Source: Symsagittifera roscoffensis
Taxonomy: Eukaryota > Xenacoelomorpha > Acoela > Convolutidae
Reading direction: 5' to 3'
Length of the DNA: 64,000 bases
Assembly (NCBI RefSeq): GCF_963678635.1
Contig: NC_087071.1
Span: 32,970,141-33,034,140, forward strand
Under the pieces are notes generated by a model. That model was not told the origin of the DNA. It saw only the letters and a program-made list of their open reading frames with translations, and did not search any database. The position numbers and the translations under genes were made by a program. Shown here piece by piece: positions 29,454 to 40,800 of the stretch (positions within the stretch are counted from its first letter, which is position 1; the number at the start of each line of letters is the position of its first letter).

Positions 29454-32400
29454 ATGGGTAGGGTTATCCGTGCCCAGAGAAAGGGAGCAGGGTCTATCTT
29501 CAAAGCCCACAACCACCACAGGAAAGGAGTGCCCAAACTGCGAAATCTAGATTACAGTGAACGCAAGGTCAGTTCAACGAGTTTTCTGGCATGTCACCGC
29601 TTGTTCCAGTTGATATCATAAATTTGAATTTTGCTCTAAAAAACTGCACGCAACCGTTTTTTTTTATAAAGAAATCAAATTTTTGTCCTAATTTGTGCTA
29701 CAAATCAAGATTGAAACATCTTCGTGTTGCAGGGCTATATGAGGGGACTTGTGAAGGACATCATCCACGACCCAGGCAGAGGAGCTCCATTGGCAGTGGT
29801 GGAGTTCAGAGATCCATACCAGTATCGGAAGAGGAAAGAACTCTTTATCGCTTCAGAAGGTGAGTGAGTGGCATTTATTTTCTAAGTTATAATAAAATCA
29901 GATTTTCATAAAATTTGGCAGTATTACAGGGACTGTAATGGGAAGGACTCCAATGATGATATGTGCACATGGTTTATTTTTAACAAACATATTTAAGCTT
30001 GTTACCCAACCGTGTAAAACCTTTTTTTTACACTTGCGAGCTTGCGAAGCGTAGTGTATTAGTACGAACCTTCTTTATTTCTTACCTAACTCGCTAATAA
30101 AAAATTTATATTAAAAAAGTAAAGTGTTCACTTATTTGGTGGCAATTTTGCTATAATCGCGATCTAGCGTGGGAAATTTCATAGCATCTGTTCTCTGCTT
30201 TTTATGTGGCTAGTACTTGCGATCAATTAAGCGTCCGTGGCTGAGTGATTAGTGCGTGAGACCATAATCTCTACTTCGCAGTAGGACGCAGATCGAATTC
30301 GAGACGGAGCCGCATTTTTACTGAGCTCATTTCTACTTTTTCGTATTGCACTTTATAGAGCTGCTTTTTGTCGTGTTCTCGCTAGTGTTTGCGAAGCGAA
30401 ACTTTGCCTCTGTGTAAACCATAACTATGATGCTCATGTGAGGTCCAGACCGAGATGCTGCGTTTTTTTAATTGACCCTGTGTCCAAATGGTTGGCCATG
30501 AAGCTTGATAGCCATCATATAGTTGAATGTTCACAATGTGCCTGAGCGCTAGGTGAGCCCTAGAAAGTAAATGACCACCGGGTTAGCCTCAGGCTACTTG
30601 ACTAAAGCATGACAGCTCCGAGTACAAAAGGTTGCAGGTTTTTAGAATCCCCCGTAAGTAAACAAATGGCAAACAATTTCACTATGCTAACTAATTATTT
30701 GCTCTTGGTCTTTCGAAAGCTTTCTTTTAATTTTTTCAGAAGGCAATTTTTCTAGGTCTCTTCACTGGTCAGTACATCTACGCTGGAAAGAAAGCGGCTC
30801 TAACCACTGGAAATATCCTCCCAATCGGAAACATCCCAGAAGGAACACTCGTTTGCTCAGTGGAAGAAAAGACCGGAGATAGAGGAAAACTAGCCAAAGC
30901 TTCTGGAGATTTTTGTGCAGTAATTTCACATAATAGTGACACGGGAAAGACGAGGATCAGGATGCCATCTGGATTGAAAAAAGGAATAGACAGCGAAATT
31001 CAAGCTCGTTAAATTAGTTAAATCTCTCTTGAAGTATTCGATTGCGGTCTGTATTTATTTTGAGAACTTTGCGTTCTCTCCCATGGAACTTTATTTCTCC
31101 CAGGTTTCAATGCAATCACTGCACTCTTAAATTCGTATCGGCTGCATAAATTTCAGGCAAGAATGATTCAGTGTTACACAGACTTTACTCATCAAATCAC
31201 TCAACAAAAACTTGATTTCTTGATGACAGAATTCTTGTCTTTCTTTTTTGTGAAACACTTCGTTTTTTTTTTAAATCTTTTGAATGATTTTAGTACCTTG
31301 AAAAAAGATATCGTTCAACTGATAGCTTGAATTTCTGCTGTTTTTTCAAGTTATTTCATCTAAGAACCGAGCAATGATCGGGATAGTAGCTGGCGGTGGT
31401 CGAACTGAGAAGCCTCTTCTGAAAGCAGGGCGTGCTTACCACAAGTTCAAGGTAATTGAGAGAACAAAACCGGCTCATTTCTAAAGTCAGCTCTCTCTCC
31501 GCCTTGCTTAATTCGAAATTTTGTGGTATTACAGATTTGCATTACTCTTTCGTGGCTAAGTTTTTTGTGTTTGTGGAGTGCAGCTCCGCCTCCGTGTTGA
31601 AAAGTGTGTCCAAATTTGATTGATGTGTTCCAGGTGAAGAGGAAGTGTTGGCCTGTGGTGAGGGGAGTGGCCATGAACCCCGTGGAACATCCCCACGGAG
31701 GAGGAAACCACCAGCATATTGGCTCACCCAGCACTGTAAAGAGGCAAGTGGAGAAGGAGTCATGTTTCAGACGCTATTTACACAAGCAAAGCTTGTGTTA
31801 TAGTTTGAACTCTCTTTTTTTCCAACCTAAGTCGCAAATATTGTTGGGACACAATTATTGTTGCGACAAAATAAGTTCATTTTGACCAATAACCAGCTAT
31901 TAAGTACAGCCAATGCTAAGGATATTAACACAAGTTATTATATTACAAATAGCACTTTAGCTTCAAAGTATGATGGAACTGTAGCGTAGAGGTAGGGAAG
32001 TAGACCAACAGCAAAATACGAGGTTTCGAACCTGGGCAGGGTCGGATGTTTTAATGAACTTTTTCGTATACTAGCTAAAATGCGTCCGATTGGTAAATTG
32101 AGGAATGTTAGTTGGTAAATTTCTTTTTTTTTCAAACTGACAGGTACTGCTAATGCGTCATTATTGACTTGCGTCACTTAGCAATTATGTAGACTCATAA
32201 TTGGCGTGCGTCACTTAACAAAATTTTGTAGACTCAAAGTTTTTCTCATTCAGTTTTTCCCAGTTGCGCAATCGGTCAAATGTGTATGTGAATTACAACT
32301 TCGCCTCTGTGTTTACAATTGAAATATATATGGTTATGCAATCGCAGATAGTATTACAATGCTGATTTAAATTATCCGGACAAAAGGCCTTAAATTTAAA

Positions 32401-34234
32401 ACCTATTTTTCTCAACTTGAGTTGACTTCAGACAAAAAAAATGATGAAGACAAAACCTGCTTAGAATTTCAACAAAATTAAAATGGTGCAATTCGTCTTG
32501 AGAAATTTAGGCCCTAAATTTTACCCCAAAAAGGGAAGAGCTATGGCTTTTTTAATCAAATCAAAAATTACGCCAAAAATTATCAAGTCGATCACTGACT
32601 ACATCAAAGTGAGCCTCTTACGTGGCGCAATGAATTTAAAAGTATACTCTCCAAAGTTTTTGCGCAAAATTTAAAAAATTGGTTTTAAATAAAAATTTTG
32701 TTTTTTATAAAGTAAAAACTACCTTTTTTGTCTATCAAACAAAAATAAATTTATTTATACAATGTTTTGGAGATTATTAGCTAGCCCCTCAGCTCCTTTA
32801 TTGAGATACATGGGAGGCTCATTTTAGTATAATTTTGGCAGTGATCGACTTGTTACTTTTGGCCTAATTTTTGATTGACTAAAAAGTCACATATTCAGTT
32901 TTCAGGGTAAAATTTTGTCGACCCGAATGTCTCAAAATAAATTGCACTATATTAATTTTGCTGAACTTCTAAGCAACTTTTGTCTGCGTCATTTTTTTGG
33001 CTTAAGTGGAAACTGTTCACTTATTTGGTGGCACTTCTGCTTTTATCACAATCTAGCATTGGAAATTTCATAGCATCTGTTCTCTGCTTTTTTTGTGGCT
33101 AGTGTGTGTGATTTACTAAGCTTTCGTGGCTGACTCGCTAGTGCGTAAGACTCATAATCTCTCAAGTCACAGATCGAATCCGAGAAGTAGCCGAATTTTA
33201 CTAATTTGAGGCTTATTTCTATTTTTTCAAATTCTTTTTTATAAAGTTGCTTTTTTGCCGTGTTCTCGCTAGTGCAAAGCGCAGCTTCGTCTCTGTGTAA
33301 AGCGATACTATTTTATTTTTGTAGCCAAATTTAAAATGTATTTTTTTTGGACACTACATTTTATCACACTAAGAGTCAATGAACTTAGTGTATTAGTGTG
33401 ACTCTACTTTTTTCTAGCCTAACTCGCAAATAAACATGCTAATTTGCTAGCACATTTTGCTGTAATTGCGAACTGTGGCATCGGAATTGCCATAGCATCT
33501 GTTTTCTGCTTTGTTGTGGCTAGTGTTTGCAAGTGTTTGGATAGCTTCCGTGGCTGAGAGAGAAGGAAACGAGACTCCCTAACTCGATATTGCTGGTTTG
33601 AATCCGACCCTTAGCTGAAGGGTTAAATTCGAGGTTTATTTCGATGTTTTTTATTTCGTTGTATAGACCTGTGACGTTTTTAATTGCATTTAATGGACCT
33701 GTTTTTTGTTGTTTTCTCCCTAGTGTTTGCGAAGCACAGCTTCTTTTCTGTGTTGAACCTATTATTGGCAGAAAGAATAATAGACGATATTCTGCTCGCT
33801 AATTATTTAAATAAAAGTTTATCTGAAAAAAATTGCTTAAAAGTACCACGAGTTCTATAAGAATATTTGTTTTAGTAAACCTCAGCTGGTTTTTGACAAT
33901 TTTCTGAGTCTTGTTGTCAAAACATGATGAAACCCTGTAAACATTGTTCGGTCGCTTTTTCATTCTCCCACGCCCTCCCCTCTCTTTTCTTAAAATAGAA
34001 GTTTCGTTTCTAGGAGCACATTAGTTCGCACATGCTTAACTGTTGAGTAAGTACTTCATAGGGGTGGAGATTTGTTACTAGGTGACGAGAAATCATAGGG
34101 AGGGAAATTGTGAAGTTGATCCATGTTGTTGTTTCAGGTCAACACCTCCGGGTCGCAAAGTGGGTCTGATAGCAGCCAGAAGAACTGGTCTGATCCGAGG
34201 AGGCAGGAAGGAGAAATTAGCCGAGAAGGAGTGA
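29454..34234 (+). CDS. RPL8: Ribosomal protein L8 (uL2), six exons, 258 aa
   Basis: Structural protein of the 60S subunit near the peptidyl-transferase centre. Coding exons: 29,454-29,567; 29,733-29,859; 30,756-30,983; 31,351-31,451; 31,634-31,743; 34,138-34,234. The sum is 777 nt, giving 258 aa against 257 in human. Conserved landmarks include [45 protein letters not shown] and [18 protein letters not shown]. Intron 3 must use a GA donor (30,984) to keep the universal KK-[VT]-I-[SP]-S loop; the nearest GT donor would replace one residue by nine. Intron 5 has a GC donor (31,744). A TTTTCAG acceptor lies 6 nt before the ATG, consistent with trans-splicing or a 5' UTR intron. Introns 2, 3 and 5 are repeat-bearing or enlarged. 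Confidence 0.96.
30030..30415 (+). repeat. SINE-like element family A, copy 1 (RPL8 intron 2-3)
   Basis: It begins near GCTTGCGAAGCGTAGTGTAT, has a tRNA-like middle with A-box TGGCTGAGTGATTAG and B-box AGATCGAATTCG (about 30,235-30,302), and ends in GCGAAGCGAAACTTTGCCTC plus TGTGT. Copies 2 and 3 are in the last RPL8 intron. The tail is shared with families B and C. Confidence 0.6.
30440..30660 (+). repeat. tRNA-like repeat fragment
   Basis: A-box-like GTTAGCCTCAGGCTACTTG and B-box-like GGTTGCAGG...GAATCCC suggest another tRNA-derived element. It is too degenerate to be a tRNA gene. Confidence 0.3.
31777..32309 (+). repeat. SINE-like element family B, copy 1
   Basis: About 530 bp, matching 38,525-39,053 along its whole length. 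It starts CAAGCAAAGCTTGTGTTATA, has a tRNA-like centre (TAGCGTAGAGGTAGGG; B-box GGTTTCGAACCTGG) and ends CTTCGCCTCTGTGT. It is followed by TTACA, which also precedes the element, a possible short target duplication. Confidence 0.65.
32357..32990. mobile_element. Tc1-like foldback MITE, copy 1 (right end lost)
   Basis: The left end CAATGCTGATTTAAATTATC and inner blocks (GAAGACAAAACCTGCTTAGA; AAATTTTACCC) recur in inverted orientation in the right half. They match the better preserved element at 62,652-63,363. The right tip is replaced by a SINE-like family A copy. Confidence 0.5.
33003..33302 (+). repeat. SINE-like family A, copy 2
   Basis: Shares GTTCACTTATTTGGTGGCA, CATAGCATCTGTTCTCTGCT, the tRNA-like segment CGTGGCTGACTCGCTAGTGC and the CTTCGTCTCTGTGT tail with copy 1. 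Its 5' end is truncated at the neighbouring MITE. Confidence 0.6.
33362..33760 (+). repeat. SINE-like family A, copy 3
   Basis: Starts with the AGTGTATTAGTGTGACTC type of 5' end, carries CATAGCATCTGTTTTCTGCT and a tRNA-like segment (TCCGTGGCTGAGAGAG; GGTTTGAATCCGACC), and ends GCGAAGCACAGCTTCTTTTC plus TGTGT. Confidence 0.6.
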
Positions 34235-34826
34235 ACAAAAAAGTAAACAAACAACAATTGGGATGAAGCCGGAAACTGAGCTGATGATATTTGTTTTGGT
34301 TGCTTAGTTGTTGATTGATGAATGGTTTAAAGTTAAAGTTGAGCCAATAGATTTTGCTCCGCTGATTGTTCCGTTTTTAACAGTACAAGCCTGAGAGTAA
34401 TAGTTCTAAAATCACTAATGGTTTCCTTGGAGAGATTTAGCCCATGCGCCGATAATTTACTCCTGAATTCAATCTATTTCACCAAGCACATGCGACGTTT
34501 TGTGTTGAGTCAATTTAACTGACTTTTCGCTGGTTATATTTTGTACACTAAACTTTATTTTAACTTAGTAGTTTCCAAATTAACTGTCGAAGAATCATTA
34601 GGTAACTAATTGTCTTTTTGGTTTTTGATATACGACTGTTACGTTTTCGTTTTGAGCGTATTATTTGAGTGCATATTTAATTATGTTTTTGTTATTCCAT
34701 CCAAACCCATAATTTTAGGACCCATATTATAGGATCTAAACCCAATTATTAGGAATTCCAAACGGACTTTTTTCATAGATTTTGAGCGTATTATATGATT
34801 TACTCCAGTTTAATGTGGGTTTTCAG
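34235..34826. other. RPL8-DDX54 intergenic region (592 bp)
   Basis: T-rich spacer with no ORF. It ends in GGGTTTTCAG (34,826), the acceptor just upstream of the DDX54 ATG. No clear promoter is seen, which fits an operon, but a separate promoter cannot be excluded. Confidence 0.4.
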
Positions 34827-34844
34827 ATAAATTTTGTGATAATA

Positions 34845-37800
34845 ATGGGAAAGAAGAAATCCAACTATCTCACAGCTTCCGGCTTCAGCAACTTCGGTCT
34901 GGACGACCCAGTGTTGAAAGGTGTGGTCAGGAAAGGCTACAACAACCCCACCCCCATTCAGAGGAAGTGTATTCCTATTATAATGGAGGGAAAGGATGTG
35001 GTGGCTATGGCTAGAACGGGCAGTGGAAAGACGGCCTGTTTCCTGCTCCCGATATTGCACAGGTGATTCCTACGTATTTAGAGAGTTTTAGAGTCCTACG
35101 TATTAGATTGGTTCTAGTTTTTTTTATTTTGATTTCACGCAAAATCAGGTGCCTTAAATTGTTATTGGAAATTCAAAAAATTGTCCTGAAGTTTTTTTCG
35201 TGCATTTTTTGCAGAAAGTTGTTGCCGATTGTTTTTTTTTAGTTGCGAATGTTCTACTCGTTCGAGCAGTGTTCTATCTCATCACACCACGCACAAAAAA
35301 AAACGACACAAATTTGGAAAAAACTCAAAATTGACCTAATATTTATTTTTATTAAGTGTCAATGAACGAAGTGAAGACACTTATTTAGTTCGTATGGTTT
35401 TTTAATCATTTTTTTTTTCAGTTGAATTTGTCACGCTCAAATTTGATTGATTTGGCAGCTTGACCTTTGATTGCTTTTCATTTCGAAGTCATTTGTTAAA
35501 AGAGTGGCGAATTCGCTTTCTAATTACGAAAGTCCAGATGGTGCAAAAAACGTGAATGAAAGCGGTAGGAACATTTATCCATTGACCCAGGTTTTTCCAA
35601 TTGGGTTTGTTGAATGAAAACGTCTTTGAAAAATGTCATTCATAAAATTCTCAACCACGGAGAGATTGAACAACAAAAATACGTTTATTTTGGTTGCCTT
35701 GAGTCGGTCGACACTTACGAAAGAAAGAATGTAAATAACATAAAAAACCTACCATTAGAGAATCATAGTCTGAGACTTAGAGAGGACCGACAAGGGGATC
35801 ATATGTTCCACTGAGCGTCTGCTCCTAAATGCAGAAATAATAAGGTATAAACTAAAAAAATAAAATAAATGAAAAAAAAATATTTTCTTGAGCCTCGATT
35901 TTTCATAACAAAAAAGTTTCCTTAAATATATTTCAAAACTTGAGGCAATCTGGTGTCCAATTCTCTGTGTCGCTTGCTTTTGCATTGCTGTTTTCTTTAT
36001 AAGATGATGTGATCGGTTTTTTTTTCGATAAAATTGTGCTAAATTTTTTGAATTTTTTTTTGAATAAAATTTGTATTGGAAGGTCATTATTTTCCACAGA
36101 AATTGCAACTTCTCTCACTGAGAGTGTCCTGCAGTATTTAACCGATGAGAGATTTTTAAAGTTATCTAAGCTCATAATGTATCTAGCGAATTCCCAAGTT
36201 TGAAATAAAAACGTGGTATTTCCTTAAAATAACTTTTTTTTTTCAATTTGTACGGGCAGCAGTTTTAGGGTATACAACTAGCACGCTCTAATACCGTATC
36301 GAGAATGTTTGAATTTTCCACTTACAAAAAGGTTCCGAAAGTAATTTAGCACTAGAACTTCTTGTGAGTTTCATAGGAGGTTTCATTCAAAAAACACTCA
36401 CAATGCAATTTGTTAACAGATTTTAGACAAATTTCAAAAGTTCTTAGATATGATACTCATGATACTCATGACAGTCAGTAAGTTATCTTTTTTTTCGATT
36501 GATACTTTTTCAACTTTCTATTGGCTATGTTTTCTTGTTATATGCCAATGTTTCCTTGTGTAGACACGTGTTTAGGCGGTGCGGTCTTGCTATTTTTTCA
36601 GTAGTTTATATGTTAACTGATTTGAAATTTGAACTGCTTATAGCTCAGGTTTTATAGCATTCGTTTTCAAACTCCAGGTTGCCTTTTTTTGAAAAATGGT
36701 ATTCAGATAAGGACATAGATTAAAGCCATTTTGCGTTCAAAACTATTATAATTGATAATCTTTTGGTTTTTTGAGCCATTTAGGTTCATTGTAGTGTTTT
36801 GAAGTTTAAATTTTTTGTGGTCAACGAATTCTAGATTTCCTTAACCGATACTTCTTGTCGAACAAAATATGTTGCAAATGTGTAACTGATAATAATCTCT
36901 GTTCTTTAAGCTTGAAGGAGCACAACACAGTCAGCGGTGCCCGAGCTTTGATCCTCTCGCCAACTCGAGAACTAGCAATGCAAACACACCAGTTTTTCAA
37001 AGAACTGGCAAAATACACCGGACTCAGATCCAGTGTAATTATCGGTGGCAGCAGCCTCGATAAGAACTTCGAATCAATACATAGTCATCCAGATATTATA
37101 ATTGCTACTCCTGGACGTTTGAATCACGTCCTCGTTGAAATGGATCTGAAATTGAACAATGTCAAACATTTTGTCCTAGATGAAGCGGATCGCTTATTTG
37201 AATTGGGTTTCTGTGACCAGATAAAACTGATTTCCAAACAAATTGGGGTTCAACGACAAACACTTCTATTTTCAGCGACATTGCCTCAAACATTAACGGA
37301 GTTCTTAAGAATTGGCTTGCATGACCCGGTTTTGATCCGACTCGATAAAGATGAAAAACTAAGCGAACAGCTGAAATTAAACTACATCAGCTTAAGAAGT
37401 ATCGAGAAAATCCCGCTTTTGCTTTACCTTTTGGGCGAAAAACTAGACAGTAAAGATAAAACGGCTGTTTTTCTACCGACTAGACATTATGTTGAGTACG
37501 TGCATGAGTTATTGACTAGAATGAGTGTTGAAAGCACGTTTATATACAGCTCGTTAGACCAAGAAGCGAGGACAGAAAATATTGAAAAATTCTCAAACCG
37601 AGCTAGAATTTGCAATATTTTACTCGTTACAGATATAGCAGCACGAGGAATAGATATACCAATTTTGGATAACGTGATCAATTTCAACTTTCCATGTTCA
37701 CCGAAGTTATTTGTTCACAGAGTAGGAAGGGTTGCGCGATCAGGTCGGCCTGGACTCGCGATCAGTTTTGTAACTTCAGAAGATTTGTCGTACTATGTGG

Positions 37801-40800
37801 ACGTGCATTTGTTTTTGGGACGGGAAATAAGTTTAGCTGAAGTAAAAAGTACTGATGATGAAGATGGATTGCTCGGTGGTGTTAATAAAAGTAAATGCGA
37901 TACAGCGATAGATTACAATACTAGTTTCCTGTAGGTCTTACTGCTTCTTATTTTTCGTAATCGGCGAAATAGATTGTAGTTTAAGTAGATTACTCAGAGT
38001 TTCGAAATTAATGCGCGTAATGCGAAAAAATGATTATAAGCGGCTCAGGGGAAATTCGGAATTTAAACAGAATTCGACCGTCACCAGGTTAGTGTATCTA
38101 AGCGATATTTTTTATATTAAATTTTATGTGTGTTAATTTGCACAGTTGGCGTTGAGGTAACATCTGAGACTTATCTGCCTTCGGATGGCAGTTCGACTCT
38201 CATTTGGACTTTCAATATTTTTTTATTTCCCTTTGCTCGTAATGTTCAAAAAATGTGGCCTATATTATATCGTCCTTAGTCATCTCGTGTTTTTCGTTTG
38301 AGGTGCAAAATTGATAGTTAAGGTTAATTGAGCTTGGATGTAGTTTCAACGTTTTTTAGCTCAAAATTTCTATGACGATTAAGTTTTTTGTCGGTTCGAG
38401 GAGCGTCTTTATGTCGTCTCATTTACCGCTCGATATTAGTTTCTTAAGGCTGGTTTGTGGATGGTAACTGTTTTTGTTTCCTCAAAGTTAACTGCGTTAT
38501 AGTAACTCGAGACAAATCTTTTTATTCACAAGCAAAGCTTGTGTTATAGTATGAACTCTTTTTTTTCCGACCTAAGTCGCCAATATTGTCGCGAAACAAA
38601 TATTGTTGCGACAAAATGTGTTCTTTTTGAACAATAACCAGCTATTAAGTACAGCCAATGCTAAGGATATTAACACAGACTAGTATATTACAAATATCAC
38701 TTAAGCTTCAAAATATAATGGATCTGTAGCGTAGATGTATGGTAGGAGATCAGCAAAAAAATAACAGGGTTCAAACGTGGGCAGGGTTGGATGTTTTTAA
38801 TGAACTTTTTCGTATACTAGCTAAAATGCGCCCGCTCTACAAACTGAAGCATGTTAGTTGGTAAATTTGGCCGCTCTTCAAATTGAGGCATTTTAATTGG
38901 CTTGCGTCACTTAGCAATTATGTAGACTCATAATTGGCGTTCGTCACTTGAGAATTTTTTTGACTCAAAGTTCTACTCATTCAGTTTTTCCGAGTAGCGT
39001 TATCGGCCATATTTTCGTTCGAGTATGCGAAGTGAAACTTCGCCTCTGTGTCATATCTATCTATTCTTTAATTGGCGTTTCATTTGACACAGAGTTCTCC
39101 TAAACATGTCAACATAGGGACTTCTTAAACATGTGTCAAATGAAACGCCAATTAGGAGAACTCTGTTTGCATGTTTAATTTTTTTCAACGTCTTAATTTT
39201 TTGCATGTTTAACGAAGGTGTTTTTCACGTCTTAGCTATATCGTATATTAAAACGCTTAAGAAATGTCATTTGGCACATGTTTAAGAAGACTCTATGTTG
39301 GTATGTTAAAAGGCCAAAAAATTGCAAGGGTTGAAAAGTTTACTCAAGTCAGCGTTTCAAAATCTGTGGGAGCTGGAATGCTTTAACATTTTTTCCTTTA
39401 TTCGCAAGGTAAAACTATCAATGTTTTTGTTTCACAATTTATTTATTTAATTTTAATTTTTCAATCCTATCAGTGGTATCAGGGCAGACTCAAAGGCTGT
39501 ACTTCCTTTTGGTTTTCGAGATATGGCGTTTTTTTATTTTTATATACTTTTTTCATAAAATTGATATATGAAAAAACTAACCGAATTTGAAATTATCAGT
39601 CCTATAGTGGGGTACGGCCTTGTTATAAATTGAGGAGTTGCAAATCTTTTGTCCAAGTATGATTGCTCAAATCCTGTTGGCATTCGAGATATTGCGTTTT
39701 CTTTAATGTTTTTCTTTTTTTTTCAAAATTTTAGATATAAAAAGCTAACCGAACTTTCTCAGCCTTATAGTGTGGAGCTATCAGGGTTCACTCAGGGGTT
39801 GTAAAGCTACCGTCCGAGTATGATTGCGCAAATCCTTATGAAATTTTCATTTAAACTTAGATATAAAAATAATAACCAAACTTGAAATGTTCAACCCTTC
39901 AGTGATTTGCTGTCAATGTACATTCAGGGGTTGTCCAAGTATGACTACTCAAATCCTTTCGCTTTACGAGATATGGCGTTTTTTATGATTCTTTCATTTA
40001 AAAAAAACTAACCAATCTTGAAATTATCAACCCTGTAATGGGGGTGTTGTCAGGGTACACTCAGAAATTTTAAATCTGGCGCCCAAGTATGACTGCTCAA
40101 ATCTTGATGGTTTTCGAGATATGGCGGTTTTTAATGATTTTTCTTTTTTATGGCGTTTTTAATGATTTTTCATTTTTTTTTTTTCAAAAAACCTAGATTT
40201 AAAAAATTAACCGAACTTGAATTTTTTAACTCTATAGTGGGGTGCTATCAGGGAACACTCAAGGGTTGAAAATCTGGCCTCCAAGTATGACTACTCAAAT
40301 CATTTTGGTTTTCGAGCATGGCGTTTTCTATGATTTTTTGAACTTTTTGTTTTTCAAAATACTCACATATAAACAATAATAGTAAAACTTGAAATTCTCA
40401 ACATTATGGTGGTATGCAGTCAAGGTACACCCAGGGGTTGCAGTTCTTCCTTCCAAATTTGACTGCTCGAATCCTTTTGATTTCCGCGATCTGGCGTTGC
40501 ACATTCGGCGTTGCTAAGTTTGACTGCTCAAATCCTTTTCCGAGATGTGGCGTTTTTTCGAAGAAGAAGAAACGCCTGATACATGAGCCCAGTTCATCTT
40601 CACAGTTGCAATAGGTATGTTAGTAGATCTAATTGTAGCACCGTAGGTGCGAGTCATGCGCTAGTCTTTTTTATTTGGCTTTTTCAATTTTTTTAGTGTC
40701 GATTTCGACTGCGTTGAGTTTTACTGCGATAGTTTGATAAGATTTTGAGTGAGTAATTTCTGTAAAATGATTCGTCGTTGCATATAAGATATATATAAAT

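Noticed and set aside
30996-31012. RPL8 exon 3 continuing to the TAA or the GT donor at 31,008
   Set aside because: It would truncate or lengthen a universally conserved loop; the GA donor gives the family sequence exactly.
30228-33610. tRNA genes in RPL8 introns
   Set aside because: A- and B-box-like motifs are present, but no acceptor stem forms and the segments are embedded in repeated elements with common tails, so they are SINE heads.
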